From the NCBI RefSeq assembly GCF_003254055.1, contig NZ_QKZT01000009.1:207350-243623 (forward strand): a stretch of DNA of 36,274 nucleotides, given 5' to 3'. The stretch is from Algoriphagus chordae. GTDB taxonomy: Bacteria; Bacteroidota; Bacteroidia; Cytophagales; Cyclobacteriaceae. Below the pieces are notes generated by a model that worked only from the letters and a program-made list of their open reading frames with translations, did no database searches and was not told the origin of the DNA. Shown piece by piece: positions 25,188 to 33,293 of the stretch. Position numbers and translations under genes: made by a program. The stretch's first letter is position 1; every line of letters starts with the position of its first letter.

Positions 25188-26600
25188 TTACTTTATCGGC
25201 GCCGTGAAATTAGTTTCGATATGAGTTATCTCCTGATCCAAATGAAGGATTGAAATCTCGACTTTTTCCTGATTGACTTTTACTTCATCTTGCTTTCTTA
25301 CCAAGAAGAACCTGCCCTCAAACTTTGATTGTGGTTCCAGCATCCAATGCTGCTCTCCCACTATCTCTACCTCCATTCCATCGGCAAGCGACTTCAGCGA
25401 AATTTGCTGTGGCTCGTAGGTCTTATTGATCAAGGTAATCTGATAAAGGTTAGTCACCATACCATCTTCACGTTCCTGATAAGTCATCCCAGGGAATCGT
25501 GTGACAGTAGCTGTAATATCATCCCGCGTCGCGAGTAAAGCTACGAATGCAGCGATCAACAAGGTAAGAATCACGATATAAACCTTGACTCTATTGGTAA
25601 AGAGCTTTTCAAAGCCTTGCTTAATGCTATTCTCCGAAGCGTACCGGATCAAACCTGTAGGTCGATCTACTTTCAGCATCACCTCATCACAAGCATCTAT
25701 GCAGGCAGTACAGTTTACGCACTCCATCTGAATCCCATTTCGAATATCAATTCCTGTGGGACACACCTGAACACAAAGGCTGCAATCTACACAATCGCCT
25801 TTATCCGTGTTTTCAGCTACATTTTTTCGAATAGGAGCTCGGGGTTCGCCTCGTACGTAATCATACATCACGTTGATGGAATTATTATCCAGCATGACTC
25901 CCTGCAGTCTACCGTAGGGACAGACCACCAGGCATGCTTGCTCTCTAAACCAGGTAAACACAAACATAAATATCCCTGAGAAAGCCAACAGACCTAGAAA
26001 ACCCGCCATATGTTCCGTAGGTGGTGATGACACGATATCTAGCACCTCGTCTACTCCTATCAGGTAGGCCATCACCAAGTGTCCAATCAGCAATGATACT
26101 ACTGCAAAAATGGTAATCTTGATGGTTTTCTTCCTAATCTTCTCCGAATTCCATGCTTGTGCATTTAATGCTCTTTGCTGATTGGCATCCCCTTCAATCC
26201 AGTATTCTATCTTACGAAAAACCATCTCCATAAATAAGGTTTGCGGACATGCCCATCCACACCAAACCCTGCCAAAAGCTACGGTAAAGAGTATAATGAA
26301 GACAACGAATATCAGTAAGAGGAAAATGAGCAAATAGGTGTCCTGCGGCCAGAATACTGCTCCAAAAATGATGAATTTCCTCTCAAAAATATTGAACAGA
26401 AGCCAAGGTCTTCCATCTACTTTGATAAATGGCCCAGCAAATAATATCGCTAATAAAAACCAAGAAAAGTAAGTTCTGTATTTATAAAAATACCCTTTGA
26501 TTTTCTTGGGATAAACCCAATTTCGTTTCCCATCATCTTGGACAGTAGCGAGTGCATCTCTGAAAGTATCAGGATTTAAATGTGGGTTCTTTTTTGCCAT
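25188..26600 (-). CDS. ccoG: cbb3 accessory iron-sulfur protein CcoG (FixG/RdxA)
   Basis: The protein has 470 aa and about five membrane helices. CGWACP (C114, C118) and CLVVCPYGR (C223, C227) lie near membrane helices. A ferredoxin-like segment carries two CxxCxxCxxxC clusters, C270/C273/C276/C280 and C294/C297/C300/C304. The C-terminal third is a periplasmic Ig-like beta-domain. CcoG is reported to reduce copper(II) for delivery to the oxidase. It is separated from ccoP by 50 nt that hold a strong hairpin. Confidence 0.93.
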   Translation of the reverse strand: MAKKNPHLNPDTFRDALATVQDDGKRNWVYPKKIKGYFYKYRTYFSWFLLAILFAGPFIKVDGRPWLLFNIFERKFIIFGAVFWPQDTYLLIFLLLIFVVFIILFTVAFGRVWCGWACPQTLFMEMVFRKIEYWIEGDANQQRALNAQAWNSEKIRKKTIKITIFAVVSLLIGHLVMAYLIGVDEVLDIVSSPPTEHMAGFLGLLAFSGIFMFVFTWFREQACLVVCPYGRLQGVMLDNNSINVMYDYVRGEPRAPIRKNVAENTDKGDCVDCSLCVQVCPTGIDIRNGIQMECVNCTACIDACDEVMLKVDRPTGLIRYASENSIKQGFEKLFTNRVKVYIVILTLLIAAFVALLATRDDITATVTRFPGMTYQEREDGMVTNLYQITLINKTYEPQQISLKSLADGMEVEIVGEQHWMLEPQSKFEGRFFLVRKQDEVKVNQEKVEISILHLDQEITHIETNFTAPIK

Positions 26601-26617
26601 AATACTAGGCTAATTTT

Positions 26618-26641
26618 GCCGGGAATTAGATAATTCCCGGC
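26618..26641 (-). other. strong mRNA hairpin between ccoP and ccoG
   Basis: A perfect 10-bp inverted repeat (GCCGGGAATT/AATTCCCGGC) surrounds a 4-nt loop. On the minus strand it is followed by AAAATTAG, not a T-run, so termination is unlikely. A role as an mRNA processing or stability element separating the abundant oxidase subunits from assembly genes is inferred. Confidence 0.6.
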
Positions 26642-26650
26642 TATGATAAT

Positions 26651-27586
26651 TTATTCAGCTTCAGCTATGGCATCAGAAGCAACTGCTGTGCTATCTGCCG
26701 GAGCTGAAGAATCTTCTGCAGGAGCAGCTTCATCTCCACCAGAATATAGTTCTCCTTGAGGGGCTTTCGGTGCAGCAGGACTTGTACCTACTAGACTGAG
26801 AATAAAGCTTGATACATCTTGAATCTCTTTAGGACTCAACTGATCTTCCCAAGGTACCATTCCCTTTTCAATGACACCATATTTTACAACAGAGAATACA
26901 TCTTTTATACTGCCACCATGAAGCCAATACTCATCTGTTAGGTTTGGACCAATACCACCACCGCCATCAGCTGCGTGGCAGGCTGCACAGTTTGCACCAA
27001 AGATGGTTTTACCGGCACTTATCGCTGCAGCAGAATTATCTACTTCTACATTGGTCTCATCCATAGCTGCCAACATACTCACACCGCGAGTTTCCGCTTC
27101 TACAGCTGCGATCCGAAGTTCTTCTTCATATTCTTCAATACCAGTTTGCCCATAGCCAAGAACGGTATAGTATCCAAAATAGACTACCGCTATAATGATC
27201 GTCCCTGTAAAGACATACTGAAGCCAAGGAGGCATGAAATTATCCAGTTCTTGAATCCCATCATAGGAATGATCGGTCATCAACTTACCGCCAGCCTGCT
27301 CTTCTTCTATATCACCGGTAACAAAACGTTCTTTGAAAGACTCCCACCAGCTCGGCTCATCAGCCATGCTAGGATCATCCTTTCGGAACACTTCGGACAT
27401 AAAGGACATCAGATAAACTATAAGCACAAGCAACAACAGAATCATCCCCAGAATCACTCCAAGGATAATAAGTATTGTCAGTTGATTTTTATCCAAAGGA
27501 GCAGTGCTTGCTGCATCATTTTGGGCAAATACGGGCATGAATACCGAAATACCCATCATTAATAAAAAGGCTAAATATTTTTTCAT
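26651..27586 (-). CDS. ccoP: cbb3 oxidase subunit CcoP, single-haem form
   Basis: The protein has 311 aa. A signal-peptide-like first helix (1-21), a second helix (36-60), an acidic cytoplasmic loop and a third helix (about 122-141) precede a periplasmic cytochrome c domain. Only one haem site is present, CAACH at 200-204, with a candidate axial Met at M243 (GMVPW). Proteobacterial CcoP normally has two haems. The tail (about 258-311) is rich in Ala, Pro, Ser and acidic residues. Its start overlaps the ccoQ stop by 4 nt. It would pass electrons from a cytochrome c donor to the CcoO haem. Confidence 0.9.
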   Translation of the reverse strand: MKKYLAFLLMMGISVFMPVFAQNDAASTAPLDKNQLTILIILGVILGMILLLLVLIVYLMSFMSEVFRKDDPSMADEPSWWESFKERFVTGDIEEEQAGGKLMTDHSYDGIQELDNFMPPWLQYVFTGTIIIAVVYFGYYTVLGYGQTGIEEYEEELRIAAVEAETRGVSMLAAMDETNVEVDNSAAAISAGKTIFGANCAACHAADGGGGIGPNLTDEYWLHGGSIKDVFSVVKYGVIEKGMVPWEDQLSPKEIQDVSSFILSLVGTSPAAPKAPQGELYSGGDEAAPAEDSSAPADSTAVASDAIAEAE

Positions 27587-27768
27587 GGCTGGTAGTCAGT
27601 TATTTCGTTGTCATCATCCATTGGCAGAGAACTCATATGCTCAATGTAATCCTTTGGGACTCTCATCGCCCAAATAGCAATACCTATAAAAAATAGGACA
27701 AATATGATTAGAGAGATAATCGGGAATATCTCTACATTTTCCATTGATCTTAATACTTCCTTGTACAT
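27583..27768 (-). CDS. ccoQ: cbb3 oxidase small subunit CcoQ
   Basis: The protein has 61 aa with one membrane helix (about 15-35) and an acidic tail (DDDNE). Size, single helix and position between ccoNO and ccoP fit CcoQ. The ATG at 27768 is used, but Met9 (27744) is an alternative. It starts 11 nt after the ccoNO stop and overlaps ccoP by 4 nt. Confidence 0.8.
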   Translation of the reverse strand: MYKEVLRSMENVEIFPIISLIIFVLFFIGIAIWAMRVPKDYIEHMSSLPMDDDNEITDYQP

Positions 27769-27779
27769 GATTTCTCCGG

Positions 27780-29906
27780 TTATTTAGATGATGAGACCTT
27801 AATATCTGTACCTAATCGCTGTAAGTAAGCAATCAATGCTACGATTTCTGAATTTGGCAATACAGCCACACCTGCGTCTTCTAAGTTGGTAGCTATTCCA
27901 GCTGCCTGAGCTTGAAGATCTGCAGCAGCCTGCTCATCATAGCCTTCAGGATATGGAACACCTAGCTTCTGCATCGTTCTGATTTTTGCTGGTAAATCTG
28001 AAATGTCCAATTCATTAGTCAGCAACCATGGATAAGGTGGCATCAATGATCCAGGTGACATACTACGAGGATCTTCCATATGGAAATAGTGCCAGCTATC
28101 TGGATATTTTCCACCTACACGATGAAGATCAGGTCCTGTTCGTTTGGATCCCCAAAGGAAAGGACGATCATACACAAATTCACCTGCTTTGGAATATTCT
28201 CCATAGCGCTCAGTCTCAAATCTGAATGGTCGAATCATCTGTGAGTGACAGCCAACGCAACCATTTTGAATATAGATATCTCTTCCTTCCAACTCTAGCG
28301 CTGTATAAGGTTTCACCGAGCTGATAGTCGGCACATTTGATTTCACCAAAATAGTTGGGATTATCTCCACTACACCTCCAATTAGGATGGCTACAGTAGC
28401 TAAAACTGCAAAGAAGATAGGCTTTCTCTCCCATGCTCTGTGCCAGAATTCACCTTTTGGATTGTAGTTCTTAGCCAAGGCAGGTGCAGAATCTTCCTCT
28501 GTCTCTACAAAGCTTCCTTGCTTCGCAGTTTTCACCATGTTATAAGCCATCAGAATCACCCCACTCACATACATCAATCCTCCAGCAGCTCTCAGCATAT
28601 ACATTGGCACCAATTCTACTACCGTCTGTAGGAAGTTACCATAAGCCAATTTACCCATCTCATCAAATTCTCTCAACATTAAGAATTGAGTCAAAGCAGC
28701 AACATACATAGGAAGTGCATAGAAAAGAATTCCAAATACACCTAACCAAAAGTGAATATTGGCAAGTTTAACAGAGTAAATCTTTGTCTTGAATAGTCGA
28801 GGCCACATCCAGTAAAGCATACCGAAAGTCAAGAAACCATTCCATCCCAAACCACCAATGTGTACGTGGGCAATAATCCAATCCGTATAGTGCGCAATTG
28901 CACTAACATTCTTAAATGAAAGCATTGGACCTTCGAAAGTAGCCATACCGTAAGCGGTGATCGCTACTACCATAAATTTCAATACTGGGTCAGTGGTTAC
29001 TTTATCCCAAGCTCCACGCAGGGTAAGTAGGCCGTTGACCATACCTCCCCAAGACGGAGCTAGAAGCATCACTGAAAACACCGTTCCTAATACTTGTGCC
29101 CATTCAGGAAGTGAAGTGTACAGCAAGTGATGCGGACCTGCCCACATGTATAGAAAAATCAGTGACCAGAAGTGAATGATAGATAGCTTGTAAGAATAAA
29201 CTGGTCTATTAGCTGCCTTTGGCAGGAAATAATACATCAATCCTAGGAAAGGAGTCGTTAGGAAAAATGCCACCGCATTGTGACCATACCACCACTGTAC
29301 TAGGGCATCCTGAACACCAGCGTAGGCAGAGTAACTTTTCATAAAAGAAACAGGCAAAGCCAAGGAGTTCACAATATGTAAGACTGCAACTGTGATAAAA
29401 GAAGCCAGATAAAACCAAATGGCCACGTACATGTGCCGTTCTCTTCGTGTGAGAATGGTACCAATCATATTGACACCAAAAGCTACCCACACAACTGCAA
29501 TAGCGATATCTATAGGCCACTCCAATTCTGCATACTCCTTAGAGGATGTTAGCCCCAAAGGCAAGGTTAAAACAGCTGCAAGAATAATCAGCTGCCAACC
29601 ATAGAAGTGAAACCAACTAAGTGACTTATTCCACATCTGAGCTTTCAGAAGCCTTGGCATGGAATAATAGACGCCAGCGAAGATTGCATTACCAACAAAT
29701 GCAAAAATCACAGCATTCGTATGTAGCGGCCTTATACGCCCAAAAGTAGTGTAGGGATTACCCAAATTGGCTTCAGGTAAGAATAGCTGTGTCGCAGCAA
29801 GTATGCCGACCAGCATCCCTATTATGCCCCAGATAATTGTCGCGGCTCCAAAATACTTGACAATCTTATTGTCATATTGGAACCTCTCCAGAGTAGTGTC
29901 ATTCAT
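27780..29906 (-). CDS. ccoNO: fused cbb3 oxidase subunits CcoN-CcoO
   Basis: The start is placed at the Met encoded at 29906, since the 18 codons upstream are basic and overlap ccoS deeply; this gives 708 aa. The CcoN half (about 1-475) is the haem-copper oxidase core: H62 in RPLHTNAVIFAF and H349 (AHVHIGGLG) bind haems, while H209 (YGHNAV) and H259/H260 (PHHLL) are copper-B ligands. The CcoO half holds a membrane helix (about 496-515) and a cytochrome c domain with CVGCH at 550-554. The fusion of N and O is a known Bacteroidota arrangement. It reduces oxygen to water with high affinity and pumps protons. Confidence 0.94.
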   Translation of the reverse strand: MNDTTLERFQYDNKIVKYFGAATIIWGIIGMLVGILAATQLFLPEANLGNPYTTFGRIRPLHTNAVIFAFVGNAIFAGVYYSMPRLLKAQMWNKSLSWFHFYGWQLIILAAVLTLPLGLTSSKEYAELEWPIDIAIAVVWVAFGVNMIGTILTRRERHMYVAIWFYLASFITVAVLHIVNSLALPVSFMKSYSAYAGVQDALVQWWYGHNAVAFFLTTPFLGLMYYFLPKAANRPVYSYKLSIIHFWSLIFLYMWAGPHHLLYTSLPEWAQVLGTVFSVMLLAPSWGGMVNGLLTLRGAWDKVTTDPVLKFMVVAITAYGMATFEGPMLSFKNVSAIAHYTDWIIAHVHIGGLGWNGFLTFGMLYWMWPRLFKTKIYSVKLANIHFWLGVFGILFYALPMYVAALTQFLMLREFDEMGKLAYGNFLQTVVELVPMYMLRAAGGLMYVSGVILMAYNMVKTAKQGSFVETEEDSAPALAKNYNPKGEFWHRAWERKPIFFAVLATVAILIGGVVEIIPTILVKSNVPTISSVKPYTALELEGRDIYIQNGCVGCHSQMIRPFRFETERYGEYSKAGEFVYDRPFLWGSKRTGPDLHRVGGKYPDSWHYFHMEDPRSMSPGSLMPPYPWLLTNELDISDLPAKIRTMQKLGVPYPEGYDEQAAADLQAQAAGIATNLEDAGVAVLPNSEIVALIAYLQRLGTDIKVSSSK

Positions 29907-30087
29907 AGGATTTCGGTTTTGATGGTTGATTTTTTTTAGTTTTTTTAGAATTATTCTCAAAAAGAATTCTTACCGAAGGGGTGTAATTATCATCAAACTG
30001 CCCGTTTTTCATTGCCTTGAAAAACAAGAACAGGAAAGTGCCTGCCAGAATTAGACTGATCGCTATTAACAGAAAAATGACCTCCAT
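29899..30087 (-). CDS. ccoS: cbb3 oxidase maturation protein CcoS
   Basis: The protein has 62 aa. An N-terminal helix (IFLLIAISLILAGTFLFLFF) is followed by KAMKNGQFDD, the conserved CcoS motif, and a basic tail. CcoS is needed for insertion of haem and copper into CcoN in the species studied. It lies 3 nt after ccoI and overlaps the chosen ccoNO start by 8 bp. Confidence 0.88.
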   Translation of the reverse strand: MEVIFLLIAISLILAGTFLFLFFKAMKNGQFDDNYTPSVRILFENNSKKTKKNQPSKPKSYE

Positions 30088-30090
30088 AAT

Positions 30091-32526
30091 TTAAAACAGT
30101 TTAAAAGTTAATAAGTCTTTCTTCCATGCCACATAATTAGTAGTCAATGTGGTAAACACTACCACCGACACACTACTTAATGGCATTAAAATCGCACAAA
30201 TCACCGGACTCAAAAGTCCCTGAACTGCTAGACTAAGTCCAACGAAGTTATATAATAAACTTAATATAAAACTTGCTTTGATAATATGCCTACTAGATTT
30301 TGCGAAACTTAAAAAATTCGGAATCATTCCAAATACCTCAGAATCCATTATAGCATCAGAAGCCGGAGAGAAATGACTTACTCTATCTGAGATCGCCACG
30401 CCCACTTGGCTTTCTTGCAAGGCTCCAGCATCATTGAGACCATCTCCTACCATTAGGCTGTGGTGATTGATATTCAAATCCTTTAGGTAGCTAAGTTTAT
30501 CGCTAGGACTTTGCTTGAAATTATATGTGATACCACTACCCAATTTTTCCTCAAGGTACAATTGCTCATGGGCATAGTCTCCTGATAAGAGGTGTATCTC
30601 ATAATCTGACTTGAGTCGTTCTACGACCTCAGACGCTTTTTCTCTCAGACCTGATTCTATGAAAAAACAACCTAACTCCTGCCCTTCTACAGTCAAGGAG
30701 ACAATATTTCCAGCTTGATTGTTAATCAGGCTTATGAATCCTGTAAACTTTCTTGAGCCAAGTTTGAAAATTTGATTTTTGAAGCCTGCCTGAATTCCTG
30801 ATCCTTTGATTTCTTCAATTTGATCCAGTGCTAGTCCTGTTACATTACCCAACCAGTGATTAATTCTATTACTGAGTGGATGGGTAGATCGCTCTACCAT
30901 TGATTTCAAAACTGCCTTGCTTTCATCTGAAAGTACCTCTCCAATATAGTTGATCTTGGCATTTGCAGGATCTGTGAGCGTACCTGTTTTGTCAAAGACC
31001 ACCGTATCAATTAATGCTAAACGCTCGACAACAGAAGCATTTTTAAGGTAAAATTTACTTTTTCCAAAAATCCTAAGCGTATTCCCCAAGGTAAATGGAG
31101 TGGACATGGCCAAAGCACAAGGACAAGCCACTATCAGCACCGAGGCAAAAACCTTGATAGCAATCGAAAAATCTATGAATGCCCAATAGGCAAAAGATGA
31201 AACCGCAATGAACAGCACTGACCAGGTAAATACTGCTGAGATTTTGGTGGACAGTGGTTCAAGTAATCTTTCCTTTCCCTTTTCAAAAGTCTCATTATTC
31301 CACAAATCAGTCAAATACCCTTGTGATGGTGATTTCTGAACGGTCAATAAGATGGCAGCTCCTTTCTGACGTCCACCAGCATAGACTAATTCCCCTTTCT
31401 GCTTTGGTACTGGCACTTCTTCTCCAGTCACAAAACTATAATCAATACTTGCCATGGTACTCAATAATAGGGAATCCGCAGGAATCAATTCCTCATCACG
31501 AACCAAGATAACATCCCCTACCTGTAGCTTGGCAAGTGGAATAACATCTTCCTGATCTTTTACGATTTTGGTGACAGCAATAGGGAAATAGGATTTATAG
31601 TCTCGATCAAACTCAAGGGTAGAAAAGGTTTTTTGCTGGTAAATCTTGCCGAGAAGTAAGAAAAACAGCAGCCCTCCAAGACTATCCATGTAGCCAGATC
31701 GCTGAAAGGCAAAAATCTCCCATAGTGAATAAACAAACAAGGCAATGATCCCAAGTACAATAGGGACATCCATATTGATCTGTTTTTGCTTGAGAGAATT
31801 CCATGCGGATCGATAATAATCGCTAGCAGAATAGACTACTACTGGAATCGCCAGTATCACATTGAGATAGCTAAACAATCCCCGAAAAGAGGAATCAATC
31901 AGATCAGCCTCAGAAAAGTACTCAGGGATACTAAATAGCATCATGTTCCCAAAGCAAAAACCAGCTACTGCAAGACGTTGAATTAAGCGCTTATCGAGCC
32001 CAACCCCTTGTTTTTTATCAAGATTAGAAAGGTTGATCTGAGGCTCATACCCAATCGTGGAGAGTAAACTCACCAGCTCTTTTACCGTAATTTTATCACG
32101 AATCAGCTTGATCTGAACCTTTTTCTTTAGAAAATCAACACGGCTGGAAAAAACCCCAGAGTGAATTTGATGCAAATTCTCCAGTAGCCAGATGCAGGAG
32201 GCACAATGGATAATCGGGATATGAAAAGTAAGATGACTTTCAGTTTCGTTCTGAAAATCTAATAGGAGATTGGCCGTCTCAATATCTTCTAGGTAGTCGA
32301 ATCGATTAGACTGCAGTTTTTTACTTCTTTGACTTTCTCCTGGATGATTGGCAATATCATAGTAATTACAAAGATCGTTTTCGGAAAGCACCTCATAAAC
32401 CAGCTTGCATCCTTGACAACAAAAACTCTTGTCTTCGGACACAATCATCAACTCTTCACAATCCTCACCACAGTGAAAACAGGATACAGTATGGGTTGGG
32501 ATTATTTCAGGCTTCATTACCTTCAA
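30091..32526 (-). CDS. ccoI: copper-transporting P1B-type ATPase CcoI (FixI)
   Basis: The protein has 811 aa. The N-terminal metal-binding region has C16-x2-C19, FCC36-37 and C40 (a heavy-metal ATPase-associated zinc-finger-like segment), then an HMA domain with CASC at 108-111. The transport core shows CPC at 468-470, phosphorylated D512 in DKTGTLT, TGEE and GDGLNDAG, with about eight membrane helices. It exports copper(I) across the cytoplasmic membrane for copper-B assembly in cbb3 oxidase. It is the first gene of the oxidase operon, with ccoS 3 nt downstream. Met1 or Met4 may be the start. Confidence 0.93.
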   Translation of the reverse strand: MKVMKPEIIPTHTVSCFHCGEDCEELMIVSEDKSFCCQGCKLVYEVLSENDLCNYYDIANHPGESQRSKKLQSNRFDYLEDIETANLLLDFQNETESHLTFHIPIIHCASCIWLLENLHQIHSGVFSSRVDFLKKKVQIKLIRDKITVKELVSLLSTIGYEPQINLSNLDKKQGVGLDKRLIQRLAVAGFCFGNMMLFSIPEYFSEADLIDSSFRGLFSYLNVILAIPVVVYSASDYYRSAWNSLKQKQINMDVPIVLGIIALFVYSLWEIFAFQRSGYMDSLGGLLFFLLLGKIYQQKTFSTLEFDRDYKSYFPIAVTKIVKDQEDVIPLAKLQVGDVILVRDEELIPADSLLLSTMASIDYSFVTGEEVPVPKQKGELVYAGGRQKGAAILLTVQKSPSQGYLTDLWNNETFEKGKERLLEPLSTKISAVFTWSVLFIAVSSFAYWAFIDFSIAIKVFASVLIVACPCALAMSTPFTLGNTLRIFGKSKFYLKNASVVERLALIDTVVFDKTGTLTDPANAKINYIGEVLSDESKAVLKSMVERSTHPLSNRINHWLGNVTGLALDQIEEIKGSGIQAGFKNQIFKLGSRKFTGFISLINNQAGNIVSLTVEGQELGCFFIESGLREKASEVVERLKSDYEIHLLSGDYAHEQLYLEEKLGSGITYNFKQSPSDKLSYLKDLNINHHSLMVGDGLNDAGALQESQVGVAISDRVSHFSPASDAIMDSEVFGMIPNFLSFAKSSRHIIKASFILSLLYNFVGLSLAVQGLLSPVICAILMPLSSVSVVVFTTLTTNYVAWKKDLLTFKLF

Positions 32527-32694
32527 TTTTACTAAAATATTCTATCAAAAGCACAGGATAAAGAATACTACCGAGGGTAGGCCTCCTAAAACCAGGTCAT
32601 CTCTCAATCGATCCCCTAAACTACAACTATGTTTTTCTTGTGCGAAATTATAGCATTGAGAAAGTACTAATCCAGATGAAAAACACTATGAAAC

Positions 32695-32708
32695 ATGACA
32701 ATAATCAA
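32695..32708 (-). promoter_or_regulatory. FNR-like site upstream of the cbb3 operon
   Basis: On the minus strand TTGATtattGTCAT has one perfect FNR half-site and one with two changes. It lies about 170 nt upstream of ccoI. A matching site before hemN strengthens the case, but no clear TAnnTTTG is seen at the expected distance downstream. Confidence 0.4.
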
Positions 32709-32865
32709 CTTTCAAGTCCCAACTTAAGATTGTAACAGATAGAAAGCCTGCATAACTAATGTTTAAAAATATTGCAACAAGAATTCATTACCTCAACCAT
32801 TAGACTATTTTTATCTACTTTATATCTTAGGGAGCGATAAAGAATTGAGAAAGTATATTTCAAAA

Positions 32866-32873
32866 CAAATTTA
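32866..32873 (-). promoter_or_regulatory. possible far-upstream promoter of the cbb3 operon
   Basis: The minus strand reads TAAATTTG, matching TAnnTTTG, 340 nt upstream of ccoI. The region between it and ccoI holds no gene. A leader of that length is unusual, so it may be a chance match in AT-rich sequence. Confidence 0.25.
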
Positions 32874-32906
32874 TTAGGCGAGCGGCACTAATCTCGACAA
32901 CCAATT

Positions 32907-33020
32907 AACCAACCGACTCGAATAAAAGAGGTGCCCTCGATTCCTTTTATGGACTGCGCTCTCGGCGGTGGTGCTGAGTGAAGAAGAAAGGCTTGAACGC
33001 AAAAAAGCCCCTTTCAGGGT
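32907..33020. repeat. diverged copy of the rRNA-operon downstream repeat
   Basis: The copy begins AACCAACC and follows the unit at 35641 through a CGATTCC core to its end. The last 37 bases (32973-33009) match 35709-35745 at 36 positions, up to the A-run of the rRNA terminator. The stem after it differs: CCCC-TTTC-AGGG. It lies between ccoI and arginine deiminase, where no rRNA gene exists. Confidence 0.75.
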
Positions 33021-33024
33021 CGTC

Positions 33025-33293
33025 TGATTTCCCAATTTGATACGACATCTCAACTTAGAATTCACACTTTCCAGCTATTCATTTCCTATAAAATCAGTGC
33101 TTAACTATCCACAGAAGCCTAGTAGTATAGGTTTTTGAGACAAAACATAACGTAGTCGTCACAGCTACCTTCTATAAGATTATCTCGCTTTTTCAGTAAA
33201 CACGAAAACTCATTCAGCTTTCTTTCAACGTACAAATGCGTCCAATTTCCCTGAATTTGGGGAAACCAAACCTCTTAGCATTCGAACTGAACT
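33025..33293. other. intergenic, no gene recognised
   Basis: About 270 bp past the arginine deiminase stop. I see no open frame of note, only a weak inverted repeat TTTCCC/GGGAAA near 33246-33265 and one DnaA-box-like CTATCCACA near 33106. Neither supports a functional call. Confidence 0.4.

Noticed and set aside
26975..27562. 195-codon open frame opposite ccoP
   Set aside because: It is antisense to a clear cytochrome gene and rich in Cys, His and Tyr, typical of a shadow frame.
32874..33065. 63-codon minus-strand frame between ccoI and arcA
   Set aside because: It coincides with the displaced rRNA-flank repeat, which explains the sequence better than a gene does.
33104..33113. DnaA-box-like CTATCCACA
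   Set aside because: It is a single imperfect box without a cluster, AT-rich unwinding element or dnaA/dnaN genes, so no origin is supported.
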